Shown: in pieces, positions 8,349-18,099 of the stretch
Layout: every line of letters starts with the position of its first letter
How positions within the stretch are numbered: the first letter of the stretch is position 1
Source of the DNA: Blautia pseudococcoides
Lineage (GTDB): Bacteria > Bacillota > Clostridia > Lachnospirales > Lachnospiraceae
Assembly: GCF_001689125.2 (NCBI RefSeq)
Contig: NZ_CP015405.2
Coordinates: 2,397,001-2,461,000 of the forward strand
Length of the DNA stretch: 64,000 nucleotides
Reading direction: 5' to 3'
The notes under the pieces: model-generated
What the model saw: the letters and a program-made list of their open reading frames with translations, nothing else
Told to the model about the DNA's origin: nothing
The model's database searches: none
Position numbers and translations under genes: made by a program

Positions 8349-9857
8349 TTACATATTAGTTGTTTTAGATTTGCTCCGACAGATCTCCGGTAATTGATCG
8401 GACCATGGAAGCAGTTCTTCAATAAAGCTGTAATCCGTATCATCCTGATGGTCCTTCAATACTGTCAGGATGTGGGTCAGATAACGGAACGGATTCAGGT
8501 TATTCGCCTTAGCTGTTTCCGTTATGCTGTAGATGATCGCACTGGATTTCGCGCCATCGATACTATCGATCAGTTTCCATGCATGTTTGTGCAGGCAGAA
8601 GCTGCGCAGGGCTCCTTCTGTTACGTTGTTATCAAGCGGAACTTCACCGTCATTCAGGAACACTTTCAGTGCCTCTTCCTGATTGATACAGTAGTTGATC
8701 CCTTCCAGTGTTTTCCCTTTGGAAAGACGTCCGGAAGACTGAACCTCTTTTGCCCACGCAAAGAAAGCCTCTGCCAGAGGTTTGACCGTCATCTGCCGCT
8801 GTTTCTTCCGTTCATCTGCTTTCAGATCAGATAACTGATTGTCCAGATGGCAGATGGCACCGATCCGCTTCAGGGCCTCATACGCAACGGTATCTTTCGC
8901 GGTTTTTTGTGCCGCTTTCGGGAGCGCTTTTAATGCATCCGAGAAATATCGCCTCGCATGTGTCCAACACCCTGCAAAAGTGATATCCGGATTTTCCCCG
9001 TCCTGCTTCCTATAAGCGGAATAGCCGTCGCAGACAACCATGCCCGGGAACTTTCAGGAATTCCCCCGGATGGTCTGCTTTCCGGGTACGCTGGTATTCA
9101 TACAGGATGATCGGCGTATCTTTGTAGATCTTGCCGGTACGGTAGATCCACATATAGCTCTTACTGTTTGCGGGGCGTCCGTCTTTCGATACCATGACTG
9201 GTGTCTCATCGGGCTGCAGCACATGGAAACGGTACAATTCTTTATGCAAGTAGTCATAAAGGATCCCCAGATACCGGTCCGCACACGGGATCATCCAGTT
9301 CGCCATCACCTGCTTGGAGATGTGGATATCGTTACGCAGGAATTCCTGACTGATCCGATATAAAGGAAGCCCATTTATATACTTGGCATTCATGATACTT
9401 ACCGCAGGAGTCAAGATGCTGTTGCGGAGCAGGTCTTTCGGACGATCAGCCTTGACGATGGTCTGATTGCCCCTGCCGGCATAGACAGCCATGTGATACT
9501 CTTCGACTGTGTACACGGCTGGCTGGACACACACTCTTTTGTAGACTTCATCTGGAAGCTGTTTCCATCCGTTATCTCCGAAGAGTTCCCGCAGTTTTTC
9601 CTCCGAAAGGGTATGAAGGATCACTTCAACGGGGAGAGCCTTTAAATCATCCTCCCGTTTTCCTTTCCGTTTCCGGCATCTGACCTGGATCACATCCTCT
9701 TCGGCGGGCACAACAACATAAAGCGTTTCTGTCAGAGCTTCCGCTTCGTTAAAGATGAGTTCCAGCTCATGCTGGCCTGCGATGACATCCAGTTTTTCGG
9801 AAGAACGCCCATAGCGTTTAATTTAGCGTCAGCGATCTGCTCAATCAGGCGCTCCAT
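8349..9857 (-). pseudogene. IS66 transposase TnpC, two frameshifts
   Basis: Three consecutive frames rebuild one TnpC. MERLIEQIADAK near 9857 shifts frame to YGRSSEKLDVIAGQHELE. This continues through the zinc-finger-like CRKRKGKREDD region and central DDE core (LQPDETP, RTRKADHPGEFLK). A second shift at about 9035 joins VVCDGYSAYRK, the THARR motif and the C-terminal DNNVTEGALR motif. The shifts look like small deletions (one A lost in an A-run, and about two bases near 9035). Dead transposase. Confidence 0.85.
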
Positions 9858-9894
9858 GTAATGATGAAGTCTGGGAATTCTCGACAGCCTCCCT

Positions 9895-10043
9895 GCCCAG
9901 GAGATCCTCTGCCAGTAGAAGAACTGCTTTTCTGAGATCCCATTTGCTCTGCACCAGGCGGTTTTGGACATTCCGCTGCTTATGCATTCATTCAGGATTT
10001 TGGTCCAATACACTGCACGGATCTGATGTGTGATCTTATCCAT
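9895..10043 (-). pseudogene. IS66 TnpA remnant
   Basis: The first about 46 codons (MDKITHQIRAVYWTKIL, GMSKTAWCRANGISEKQF) form the helix-turn-helix part of an IS66 TnpA. After residue 47 the frame runs into sequence that belongs to TnpC, showing that the rest of tnpA and all of tnpB were deleted. The ATG follows AAAGGAG. Confidence 0.7.
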
Positions 10044-10176
10044 AAGACAACTCCTTTAAAAAACTTGTAGTTTTCTGGAGTTATTATCTCATGGGTAAAT
10101 AAAACTAGCACGGTACTAGTTATTTACCGTATACAAATATTTTAACTTTAGCGTTCCCTCTTTTTATTTTTTAAAA

Positions 10177-10290
10177 TCAATTGTCTTTATTCTTTTTATT
10201 CTTTTTTTTGTAGTCCTTCATTATTTTAAATTTCACTATACTTGCCACAACTACAAATGCCACAATAGCTAACCACCAGTACCATTCCAT
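10177..10290 (-). CDS. Small membrane peptide at the end of the ABC exporter operon
   Basis: A 37-aa ORF is preceded by a near-perfect AAAGGAGGTGAT with 5-nt spacing. Residues 2-20 (EWYWWLAIVAFVVVASIV) form one membrane helix, followed by a strongly basic tail of Lys and Asn. It is 29 bp downstream of the second permease and in the same direction, so it is likely the last gene of the exporter operon. The family is unknown. Small single-span peptides often stabilise or regulate transporters, but that role is inference. Confidence 0.65.
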   Translation of the reverse strand: MEWYWWLAIVAFVVVASIVKFKIMKDYKKKNKKNKDN

Positions 10291-10319
10291 AAAAATCACC
10301 TCCTTTCATATCACTTATA

Positions 10320-11033
10320 TCATCCAGATACTTTCTGTACGATTTTTTTTTGTAACAGAAATATCCAAATTATTGAAATCAAAAAACCAATTATAATACA
10401 AAGTGGACTTTTGTCTATTATTGTTTTTGACATCCAATATGAAGGCAGTACACCAATAATATATTGTGTAGGACCTGTAATAAAAAAAGGTGCTGGTATA
10501 CCTAATAAAAATAATGCACCAAGTTTAGTAACTGCCATACCTTCAAGTTTGTTACTTGAAAATGCTACAATCATTAGTGATACGATTATTGCTTGTAATG
10601 CTCCTAAAAATGCAAGACCTATTGCAAAATGATGTACTACTGCAGAAATTCCAAAGAACCAAAGTATTGCTATTGATAAAATCAGCGCCAAAAATGCTGG
10701 CAATACCAATCTAGAAAATAAATATCCAACTTTCCCAAGCGGTGTAACTATAAAATAGCGTGCAACTTTATCATCGATCTCCTCAAGCATAACCATAGTA
10801 AATGCAAAACTCAGCATTACTGGTGCTATAATTGCTAAAAATAAATCAAATATTGGAAAATACCTACTAAAAGCTATCTCACTACCTTTAGCAATCAAAT
10901 TTTCATTAATCATTGGCACAAAAATCTTAATGATTATACCCAAAAAAACAGGCGCAAAACATGCAGCAAATAACATATAATCACTTTTAATCTGTCTAAA
11001 TACTAAAATGAAAGATTGCAAATATTTTTTCAT
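10320..11033 (-). CDS. ABC-2 type transporter permease
   Basis: The 237-aa protein has about six membrane segments, including paired N-terminal helices (LFAACFAPVFLGIIIKIF) and a C-terminal helix before a basic end. It belongs to the ABC-2 permease group of exporters. It overlaps the upstream permease by 4 nt (ATGA) and follows an ATPase gene in the same operon, so ATPase, permease A and permease B probably assemble one heterodimeric exporter in the cytoplasmic membrane. The substrate is unknown; the shared operator with the KAS III operon suggests a related metabolite. Confidence 0.85.
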   Translation of the reverse strand: MKKYLQSFILVFRQIKSDYMLFAACFAPVFLGIIIKIFVPMINENLIAKGSEIAFSRYFPIFDLFLAIIAPVMLSFAFTMVMLEEIDDKVARYFIVTPLGKVGYLFSRLVLPAFLALILSIAILWFFGISAVVHHFAIGLAFLGALQAIIVSLMIVAFSSNKLEGMAVTKLGALFLLGIPAPFFITGPTQYIIGVLPSYWMSKTIIDKSPLCIIIGFLISIIWIFLLQKKIVQKVSG

Positions 11034-11713
11034 ATATCACCACCTCCTATTTTATAAAACATTTTTTCTGTGAATCGATTACATAAGATAAACAATACTA
11101 TATTAATTATTATTAATAACATAATATCAAGTATCAAATTTGCACTTGTTCCACCAATAATTCGTGTAGCAGCATCCAAAGGAAAAAATTTTAAAAACTG
11201 AAATTTATCACTAAAAATATTAACTATAGGTGGTAAAAAACAAATTATTTCAATAATCAGGCTTATAAACATAAATTGATTTAAGCTCTGTATCTGTGTA
11301 GCTGCAATAATTCCAATTAAAGTAAAAATAATAGATGTTAGTACTGTTCCTATTATGACAAGAAATATATTACTCATACCCGTAGAAATTGCAATGACTA
11401 CAGATACTATAGAAGAAATAATTGCCAAAGCTATAACCTTTGAAAAAATATATTCCATTACCTTTACAGGCGATATGGCCACCGCATTTAATATCCTCTG
11501 ACTCTTTTCAAGAAGTATTATCGCTCCCATAAAGAACAATCCAATTGCTGCTGGATCAGAAAATACCAATACCGTCGAAACATCATTTTTATACGCTTCC
11601 GGCAGTGAATTTAGCACACAAATATAGATAATACTTATTAATGCATAGATATAATAAAATCCATACTTCCATTGAAAAAAAATATCTTTTTGAACTAAAT
11701 TTTTAAGTCTCAT
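11030..11713 (-). CDS. ABC-2 type transporter permease
   Basis: The 227-aa protein has about six hydrophobic segments with a cytoplasmic N-terminus (MRLKNLVQKDIFFQWKYG), a layout shared with fluoroquinolone/ABC-2 exporter permeases. It overlaps the ATPase gene by 4 nt and the next permease by 4 nt, indicating translational coupling and a fixed stoichiometry. It would form the membrane channel together with the neighbouring permease. No substrate-binding protein is encoded, consistent with export rather than import. Confidence 0.85.
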   Translation of the reverse strand: MRLKNLVQKDIFFQWKYGFYYIYALISIIYICVLNSLPEAYKNDVSTVLVFSDPAAIGLFFMGAIILLEKSQRILNAVAISPVKVMEYIFSKVIALAIISSIVSVVIAISTGMSNIFLVIIGTVLTSIIFTLIGIIAATQIQSLNQFMFISLIIEIICFLPPIVNIFSDKFQFLKFFPLDAATRIIGGTSANLILDIMLLIIINIVLFILCNRFTEKMFYKIGGGDI

Positions 11714-12555
11714 TGTAATGACCTCCCAGTAATATCAATAAAAATATCATTTAATGTTGGTTCACTACTGTGTATAGAAAGAATTTTATTGTTAGCAATC
11801 AACTCTTTCAACTTCTGATCCTGACCGCTATTCGTGACCAGACATTCTCGTTTTTTTTCTTCCTTCTCAAAATAGTGATATTCAATTTTGGCAGCACCTC
11901 TAGACATAATTAAATTGTGTGGACTATCAAGTGCACTAACTTCCCCTCCAACAATAAATGCTACATTATCACATAATTCTGTCGCATCAAACATATTGTG
12001 TGTCGTTATAATGATTGTAGTTCCTTTTCTTTTTTCTTTAAGAATTAAATCTTTCATTAGATGACTGTTTGTAGGATCAAGCCCACTTGTTGGTTCATCT
12101 AAAAATAATATTTTGGGGTTATGAATTAATGATTTAATAAAATTTAATCTGGATTTCATTCCTTTTGAATAAGCCCCCACCTTTTTATCTGCATCATTTT
12201 CTAAGCCAACAGATTTTAAAAGCTCATCTATATCACGTTTTGCACCTTTATAAAGTGAGGCAAAATACTCCAGGTTTTGTCTTGCTGTGAACTTTTCAAA
12301 AACAGTCGGAAATTCAAAATCCACACCTACTTTTTCATAAAAGGTATTGTTATGCTTTTTATTCTCTATGCCATCAATTACAACACTACCTTTATAGTTT
12401 GTAATAAGTCCTGTTAAAATTTTCTGAAGTGTTGATTTTCCTGCGCCGGAAGGTCCTAAAAATCCAAATATTTCTCCATCTCCTACATTAAAATTAATAT
12501 CCTCAAGAAATGGTTTGTTATTATAACTAAAATAAAGTTCTTTTACACTAATCAT
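11710..12555 (-). CDS. ABC exporter ATP-binding protein
   Basis: The 281-aa ATPase has Walker A GPSGAGKST (about 34-42), a signature-like YSKGMKSRL in place of LSGGQ, Walker B ILFLDEPTSGLD and the H-loop THNMFDA. The C-terminal extension after residue 215 is typical of ABC-2 exporter ATPases such as the CcmA/DrrA type. It is the first gene of the exporter operon. The TetR-type dyad (12571-12597) lies 16 bp before its ATG and contains TATAAT, so repression of this operon by the adjacent regulator is likely. Confidence 0.92.
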   Translation of the reverse strand: MISVKELYFSYNNKPFLEDINFNVGDGEIFGFLGPSGAGKSTLQKILTGLITNYKGSVVIDGIENKKHNNTFYEKVGVDFEFPTVFEKFTARQNLEYFASLYKGAKRDIDELLKSVGLENDADKKVGAYSKGMKSRLNFIKSLIHNPKILFLDEPTSGLDPTNSHLMKDLILKEKRKGTTIIITTHNMFDATELCDNVAFIVGGEVSALDSPHNLIMSRGAAKIEYHYFEKEEKKRECLVTNSGQDQKLKELIANNKILSIHSSEPTLNDIFIDITGRSLQ

Positions 12556-12570
12556 AGCCTTTCCTTTCTA

Positions 12571-12597
12571 TATGACTTTATTATATATTTGGTCATA
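12571..12597. promoter_or_regulatory. Operator A (TATGAC-N15-GTCATA) before the ABC exporter operon
   Basis: TATGAC (12571-12576) and GTCATA (12592-12597) form a dyad with a 15-nt spacer. Read on the minus strand it contains a TATAAT -10 box, so a bound protein would block the promoter. The same dyad occurs before tetR and before the KAS III operon. Confidence 0.75.
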
Positions 12598-12639
12598 ATT
12601 AAACATAAAAAATTGTTTGGTCCATTCTTCCAAACACGC

Positions 12640-13206
12640 TTAATAAACAACTGTAGTCATTATATTAATCAATATGCTTTCTTCTTTTTCTGATAACTTT
12701 TTATCTGACAACATTAAGACTATTATATCTAACATTCTTACTATTATCTCTTTCGGATATTTATACTGAACTCCAGTTTCATCTATTAATTTCATCAGTA
12801 TATTTATTTGCAATCCAAAAAGTATATTAGGATCTGTATCTCTTTCTTTTAAATAAAGATATTCCTTCTGTTTATTATTTATGCTTAAAATAGGGTGTTT
12901 TCGTGTTACCTGCAAATAGCCTTTAATAATCTGAGGTATTAATTCAAGTAAGGAATTTTTACCTTTATTTTGAATCATTGCATCCATATTCCTAAATATC
13001 TTTTGATGTAATGTATTTATTATATCCCAATACAAATTTTCCTTATTAGGATAAAACAAGTAATACGACCCCTTAGAGATATTGACAGCTTTACATAAAT
13101 CACTAATTGTCACCTTTTTTGTTCCTAAATTTGAGAATAATCTTTCACCTTCTTTCCTTAATGCAGCATAAATCTCAGTTCTTTCCTTTTCATTAAATCT
13201 TGGCAC
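12640..13206 (-). CDS. TetR/AcrR-family transcriptional regulator (GTG start)
   Basis: The 188-aa protein has an N-terminal TetR helix-turn-helix (ISDLCKAVNISKGSYYLFY, about residues 29-47). The all-helical C-terminal part would bind an effector. The start is GTG after AGGAGG. It is just upstream of, and in the same direction as, the ABC exporter genes, but each has its own copy of the operator dyad. TetR proteins usually repress exporters and are released by the exported compound or a precursor. Here the KAS III operon also carries the dyad, so the ligand may be the locus product. Confidence 0.9.
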   Translation of the reverse strand: MPRFNEKERTEIYAALRKEGERLFSNLGTKKVTISDLCKAVNISKGSYYLFYPNKENLYWDIINTLHQKIFRNMDAMIQNKGKNSLLELIPQIIKGYLQVTRKHPILSINNKQKEYLYLKERDTDPNILFGLQINILMKLIDETGVQYKYPKEIIVRMLDIIVLMLSDKKLSEKEESILINIMTTVVY

Positions 13207-13243
13207 CTATAGTTATCCTCCTATCATTTTCATCGTTCGCTTT

Positions 13244-13270
13244 TATGACCATATTTTATTTTTAGTCATA
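13244..13270. promoter_or_regulatory. Operator B (TATGAC-N15-GTCATA) before tetR
   Basis: TATGAC (13244-13249) and GTCATA (13265-13270) are separated by 15 nt, exactly as at 12571 and 19102. A TATAAT sits just upstream in the direction of tetR transcription. Autorepression of tetR is inferred. Confidence 0.75.
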
Positions 13271-13551
13271 TATATTATATAATATTTAGCAACAGGTGTC
13301 AATAGATTCTAAAATATTGATTAATATGTAACTTTTGATTTTTTTATTTATAACCACTCCTCTCCGGTCGGCCCAATTTACACAATAGAAATTTTGAATT
13401 TTGAGGTATATAAACTGTTTCCCGCTACATTCTCTACATAATATAGCCTTTCAAGATGCGGCTGCCTACCCCATTGCCTTCTCATCCTAATATTAAAAAC
13501 ACTAATTTAGTACCCTCATGTCTCCTGGATGTGTAAGGTATTCTTTTTTTC
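13271..13551. other. Intergenic spacer between tetR and the thioesterase gene
   Basis: No ORF with a ribosome binding site and no clear hairpin is seen. The stretch is AT-rich and includes the upstream part of the tetR promoter and the 3' end of the KAS III operon transcript. Confidence 0.5.
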
Positions 13552-13998
13552 TCAATTCTTATTTACAATATAAAAAGTTGCCGTTGCCGTTGCAATTTTT
13601 TTAATCTCAGAATTATTAGTATTTTTCCTGATGTATGCCTTTGCTGAAAGGTTCACAATTGTCTTTCCAACTTTATCTGCATTAGCTTCCACATATAATT
13701 CTTCGTTAACAACTGCACTTGTTAAAAAATTTATATTTAAGTTTATCGTTGGTATTGCCGAGCTATTAGTTAAATAGCTCGTCAACAAACCACATACCAA
13801 ATCTAATACAGTAGCAATCACTCCTCCATGTAATGTACTCATATGATTTAATTCCCATGGATAAATAATGAATTTTACTGTTATTTTATCTTCTTCCCAT
13901 TTTACAATCTCCGGTTTCAGCATTTTATAGAGAGGTACATTGCTAAGTGCACTATTTTTTATAATTACATCTTTTTTTTTGCTATCATTATCTTCCAT
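13552..13998 (-). CDS. Hotdog-fold thioesterase (PaaI/YbgC-like)
   Basis: The 148-aa protein contains the hotdog signature NHMSTLHGGVIATVLD (about residues 51-66), with the HGG turn and the downstream Asp in the helix, plus the closing strand segment TATATFYIV. Such enzymes hydrolyse acyl-CoA or acyl-ACP thioesters in the cytoplasm. It is 13 bp downstream of the FtsX-type permease and is probably the last gene of the operon begun by the two KAS III genes. A role in releasing the acyl product is inference; it could equally be an editing enzyme. Confidence 0.85.
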   Translation of the reverse strand: MEDNDSKKKDVIIKNSALSNVPLYKMLKPEIVKWEEDKITVKFIIYPWELNHMSTLHGGVIATVLDLVCGLLTSYLTNSSAIPTINLNINFLTSAVVNEELYVEANADKVGKTIVNLSAKAYIRKNTNNSEIKKIATATATFYIVNKN

Positions 13999-14011
13999 AA
14001 AATTTCTCCTT

Positions 14012-16285
14012 TTATTCTATACTTTTTAATGCGCTAACCATATCAATTTTTTTAATATTGTTTGCTAATAATAAATTTACGAGTAAGGAAACTAAAATTG
14101 TTCCAGTAAAGCATATAAGAATTGAACTACCAAAAACTTTAGGAGTCATGTCTAAATTATCGCCCAATGTATTAGTCATATAACTTAAAACCAGAAAGCC
14201 TATTGGTATTCCAAGTATTGCACCAATTAGAGTTAACCATATATTTTGTGAAACCATCAGTGAACGGATTCGCTTACTTTTAAATCCTAGCACTTTCAAA
14301 GTGGCAAATTCTCTAAATCTTTCTGTATAGTATAATATACCCAAGTTATACAAAACAATAATACCTAAAAGTACTGCAAAAACAATTAAAAGTAAAACTA
14401 TCATTTTCATTGTGTCAAGCATTGAATTAAATGCATCAATAAATTCGTCCTTTGATTTTATTGTATCGACTACTGAATCATTTACTTCACTACTACTTAT
14501 TTTTTTATCAATAAGCATAGCATTGGGTTTAAAACGTTCAAGTTGTTGATACGCATCAGTGGACATACAAATGCCTTGACCTATTGGCATTTCATAAAAA
14601 GCTTTCACCTCAGCATTGTACCAGTGCTTATCACCAATTATTCTCCATTTGATTTTTTCTCCCTTTTCTATTCCAAGTAATTTTGACATTTTATAACTTA
14701 TAGCAACACCTGTATCTGGAAGTTTTTTCAACATTCCCTCATCATTTTCATAGTTAATGCATTTTCCGCCAGAATCAACAGTAAGAAGTCCATTTTTTTT
14801 ATTTTCACCATATTGCATCTCAATATTTTCTTCTTGTATAAGTTGACCAGCTAGTGTTGCATTATATTCTTCTATTTCGTTTATATCAGCATCCTCTTTA
14901 AATATTACTTTATTCTGAAATTTAAAAAGTTCATTATACATTCTATCACCGACATTATTAATAGTGTCGTTCATACCAAATGCACAAAGCAACAAGGCCA
15001 TACACCCTAAACATCCTATTATTGCCATTAAAGTTCTAATTTTATTTCTGCAAATATCCCTTACATTCCACTGAAAATTAAACCCCATTTTATTCCATAT
15101 TTTTGTATTTTCAATGATATTATGTTTTCCTGTTTTTGGTGGGAGCGTTCGTAGCGTTTCTGCCGGTACATCTTTCAGTTCTTTACGACATGCGAAATAG
15201 TTTGTCGCAGTACAAAGTAGAACGATTAATGCCACCATTATAAAGTTAAAAGTTGGTATTTTCACATCCCATGATGGCAATGTATAAATTGGTTTCTGTA
15301 TTTCAAACAGTATTTTGGGGATAACACTCTGTCCAATTAAAATACCAATACATCCTCCAATTAAACTAATAAAGAATCCATAAGAAACATAATGTCTTAA
15401 TATTCTACCCTTTTTAAATCCTAATGACATCAAGGTTCCTATTTGTATTCTTTGGCTTTTAGTTAACCTCGTCATCGTAGTAAGTATTGATAATACTGCA
15501 ATAGCCAAAAAAATCACAGGAAATATATTCCCTAATGCTTTGTGTTGTTGAATTTCATTATTTAATGCTGTCACACTTGGATAAGTATTTCTATCAATAA
15601 CAGTGCTAAAGTTGCCACTAATATTTTTTTTAACCTTTTCAACGCTCTTTTCATCGGCTGATATTAAAATTTCAGTATATGTATTAATTCCCAAATTTTC
15701 AATTATTGAATATGGTAGATATGCATATCCAAATTTTTGATGATCAGGAATCATTTCTGAATCATCTTTAACATTATACACGTATTCAGGGCTTAAAATT
15801 AAACCTCTAACCTTTTCTGTTATTTCTAATCCCCGAACAGAAATTGTTATTTTAGTTCCTACTGATATTTTATTTGCTGAAGCATACTGGTAGTCAATCC
15901 AAATTCCTTCCTTTGAATTTGAAAATTTATCACCTTCTTGTGTAAGAACATCTGAAATCTTTCCATCTGTAACAAAATTCAACTGTAATTCTGTGGAATT
16001 GCCAGTTGTTTTTTCACTCCCATTGATTACAAAACGACCTTCTGCGTACTCTACCCCTTTGATTGCTTTAATCTTTTCTATATCGTTTTCACCTAAAGCT
16101 TCATCATAAATCCATATATCAGCTAGATTAGTCTTCTCATAATATGCATCTGCTTGATTTTTCATTGTAAACCATTCACAATTTAGACCTGCATAAATAA
16201 GTGCACCTAAAACAGCCATAATAAATATAGCTAAAAACTGCACTTTATTTTTCCATACATCCCTCATCATTTTCTTTATTAGCAT
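14012..16285 (-). CDS. FtsX/MacB-type ABC transporter permease
   Basis: The 757-aa protein has an N-terminal membrane helix, a large extracellular domain (about 50-250), three helices, a second copy of helix plus extracellular domain (about 420-610), and three final helices: two FtsX domains in tandem. The ATG overlaps the ATPase stop as TAATG, so the two are translationally coupled. This class works by mechanotransmission or drives export of peptides, lipids or antibiotics. It lies in the KAS III operon, so it may export or give protection from the product. Confidence 0.9.
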   Translation of the reverse strand: MLIKKMMRDVWKNKVQFLAIFIMAVLGALIYAGLNCEWFTMKNQADAYYEKTNLADIWIYDEALGENDIEKIKAIKGVEYAEGRFVINGSEKTTGNSTELQLNFVTDGKISDVLTQEGDKFSNSKEGIWIDYQYASANKISVGTKITISVRGLEITEKVRGLILSPEYVYNVKDDSEMIPDHQKFGYAYLPYSIIENLGINTYTEILISADEKSVEKVKKNISGNFSTVIDRNTYPSVTALNNEIQQHKALGNIFPVIFLAIAVLSILTTMTRLTKSQRIQIGTLMSLGFKKGRILRHYVSYGFFISLIGGCIGILIGQSVIPKILFEIQKPIYTLPSWDVKIPTFNFIMVALIVLLCTATNYFACRKELKDVPAETLRTLPPKTGKHNIIENTKIWNKMGFNFQWNVRDICRNKIRTLMAIIGCLGCMALLLCAFGMNDTINNVGDRMYNELFKFQNKVIFKEDADINEIEEYNATLAGQLIQEENIEMQYGENKKNGLLTVDSGGKCINYENDEGMLKKLPDTGVAISYKMSKLLGIEKGEKIKWRIIGDKHWYNAEVKAFYEMPIGQGICMSTDAYQQLERFKPNAMLIDKKISSSEVNDSVVDTIKSKDEFIDAFNSMLDTMKMIVLLLIVFAVLLGIIVLYNLGILYYTERFREFATLKVLGFKSKRIRSLMVSQNIWLTLIGAILGIPIGFLVLSYMTNTLGDNLDMTPKVFGSSILICFTGTILVSLLVNLLLANNIKKIDMVSALKSIE

Positions 16286-16989
16286 TACCAAATCATCCTT
16301 TCTATTGGCATTGGATTTTCATTAATTATTATATTTTCTACTTTCCCGTTCTTAACTTTGATCACTTTATCTGCGACATCTGCATAAGCAGCATTATGTG
16401 TCACTATCACTACTGTATGCCCTTTTTCTCTACAAACCTTATGAAGTAAGGTTAAAATCACAACACCAGTTTCACTATCAAGAGCTCCTGTTGGTTCATC
16501 ACATAATAATAACTGCGGATTTTTACACAATGCTCTGGCTATAGCGACTCTTTGCTGTTCACCACCAGACAATTGACTTGGAAATTTATTAATATGTGAT
16601 TCCAAATTAACCATGCTTAATACAGTCTTTGCATCCATACTATTTTTTGCCACTTCACTAACAAGGGCAACATTTTCATATGCTGTTAGGGCACCTATTA
16701 AATTATAGAATTGGAATACAAACCCGACAAATTCTCCTCTATATTCTGAAAGTTGGTCATCATTATAACCTTCTATATTTTTTCCAGAAATGCGAATTGA
16801 GCCACTGGTTAAATAATCCATTCCACCTAATAAATTTAAAATGGTACTTTTTCCTGCTCCAGAAGGTCCTAAAACAACTACAAATTCTCCTTTATCAATT
16901 GAAAAAGTGGCATGGTCTACGGCACGTACACAGTTTGGGCCTTTTCCATATTCTTTTGTTACGTTTTCAAATTCAATTAATTTTGACAT
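16285..16989 (-). CDS. ABC transporter ATP-binding protein (LolD/MacB type)
   Basis: The protein of about 234 aa contains Walker A GPSGAGKST, signature LSGGEQQRVAIARAL, Walker B LLCDEPTGALD and the H-loop VTHN. The inner ATG (MSKLIEFENV) is chosen because GGAGGG lies 9 nt before it; an upstream in-frame ATG at 17004 overlaps that site. It pairs with the coupled FtsX-type permease. The gap of about 110 bp to the KAS III gene contains no obvious terminator, so the operon probably reads through. Confidence 0.92.
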   Translation of the reverse strand: MSKLIEFENVTKEYGKGPNCVRAVDHATFSIDKGEFVVVLGPSGAGKSTILNLLGGMDYLTSGSIRISGKNIEGYNDDQLSEYRGEFVGFVFQFYNLIGALTAYENVALVSEVAKNSMDAKTVLSMVNLESHINKFPSQLSGGEQQRVAIARALCKNPQLLLCDEPTGALDSETGVVILTLLHKVCREKGHTVVIVTHNAAYADVADKVIKVKNGKVENIIINENPMPIERMIW

Positions 16990-17100
16990 AACATTTCCCT
17001 CCAAAGTTATTTTTTATACTAAGCTCCCTTAACCTCTAACCCACATTCGCCAATATAACTGGCAAATCCGGATAGTTGTTGTCCTTGAAAATATCGCCCC

Positions 17101-18087
17101 CTAAAATTTATAAAGTGCTGATCCATAAGACAAACCTGCTCCAAAAGCAACCCAAACTACAAGATCTCCCTTTTTAAAAACATTGGAATCCATTAATTCA
17201 GAGAATAATATAGGAACCGATGCACTTGCCGTATTACCGTATCTTTGAATATTTATTGCTGTTTTTTCCAGCGGAAGATTCAACGCGTTCATGCAATGCT
17301 TTATCATTCTCTCATTTGATTGATGAGATATTACAAAATCAATATCATTCAAACTGTATCCAGACTCTTCTAAAACCCTGTTTACACATAATGGAAAAAT
17401 TTTTGTTGCAAATTTCCAAACAGCAGTCGCATTCATTTTTAAACAGCAATCTCTCCGCATTATGCTGTCAAAACTAATTGGATTTTTTACACCGCCAGCC
17501 AAATTAGTTATAACATCATTTCCGCTTCCATCTGACCCAATATAAAATCCCTGAAATCCCTCACTAGTTTCGGTATATTCAAGAATAACTGCACCTGCTC
17601 CATCACCAAAGTACGGATATGTAGATCGATCATATTTGTCTAGCGCTATAGATAAAATTTCTGTGCCTATGACTAAAACCCTTTTATACATTCCACTTAC
17701 TATATAAGAGTCTGCAATTCTCATAGCAAAAATAAAGCCACTACATCCTGCTGTAATATCATGAACAGAGCAAGACTTAATACCTAATGCAGCTTTTATC
17801 AGCGATCCGGTACTCGCCCCGAAATTATCTGGACATCCTACTGAAACAACAATTGCCTCAACACTATCAGCCTCAATATTTGCTTTTTCTAAACACTGTT
17901 TGGCTGCTTTTATACCCAAACTTGAAGCATTTTCCTTACCATTGGCAAATCGACGCTCACGAACTCCTATTTTTGTTTCAATCCATTCTTCTGAAGAATT
18001 AATAGTTTTTAATATTTCTTTATTCGTTACTATATCTAATGGCAATGCCCTACCACTAGATATGATTTTAGATTTTATTTTTTTCAT
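17101..18087 (-). CDS. 3-oxoacyl-ACP synthase III-like enzyme, catalytic triad intact
   Basis: The 328-aa thiolase-fold protein carries the KAS III triad C115 (AGCSGF), H255 (SHQSNER) and N285 (RYGNTASAS). KAS III enzymes condense acyl-CoA with malonyl-ACP or related nucleophiles. It starts 12 bp after a homologous gene whose triad is replaced, suggesting a heterodimer. A separate housekeeping-type FabH is encoded at 56051-57013, so this copy is likely specialised. It is AT-rich like the mobile element around it. No acyl carrier protein gene is seen nearby. Confidence 0.9.
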   Translation of the reverse strand: MKKIKSKIISSGRALPLDIVTNKEILKTINSSEEWIETKIGVRERRFANGKENASSLGIKAAKQCLEKANIEADSVEAIVVSVGCPDNFGASTGSLIKAALGIKSCSVHDITAGCSGFIFAMRIADSYIVSGMYKRVLVIGTEILSIALDKYDRSTYPYFGDGAGAVILEYTETSEGFQGFYIGSDGSGNDVITNLAGGVKNPISFDSIMRRDCCLKMNATAVWKFATKIFPLCVNRVLEESGYSLNDIDFVISHQSNERMIKHCMNALNLPLEKTAINIQRYGNTASASVPILFSELMDSNVFKKGDLVVWVAFGAGLSYGSALYKF

Positions 18088-18099
18088 TTTATCACCTCA

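Larger units (their letters stand above)
8289..10135 (-). mobile_element. Decayed IS66-family insertion sequence with intact terminal repeats
   Basis: The ends are inverted copies of TGTATACGGTAAA (8289-8301 and 10123-10135). The inside holds tnpA and tnpC remnants on the minus strand, with tnpB missing. At 1,847 bp it is shorter than typical IS66 elements because of the internal deletion. AATAT occurs immediately outside both ends and may be the remains of a target duplication. Frameshifts in tnpC make it inactive. Confidence 0.8.

Noticed and set aside
8349..9711. Programmed frameshift in the IS66 transposase
   Set aside because: The junction has no slippery heptamer, a second frameshift exists upstream and tnpB is deleted, so decay is the simpler explanation.
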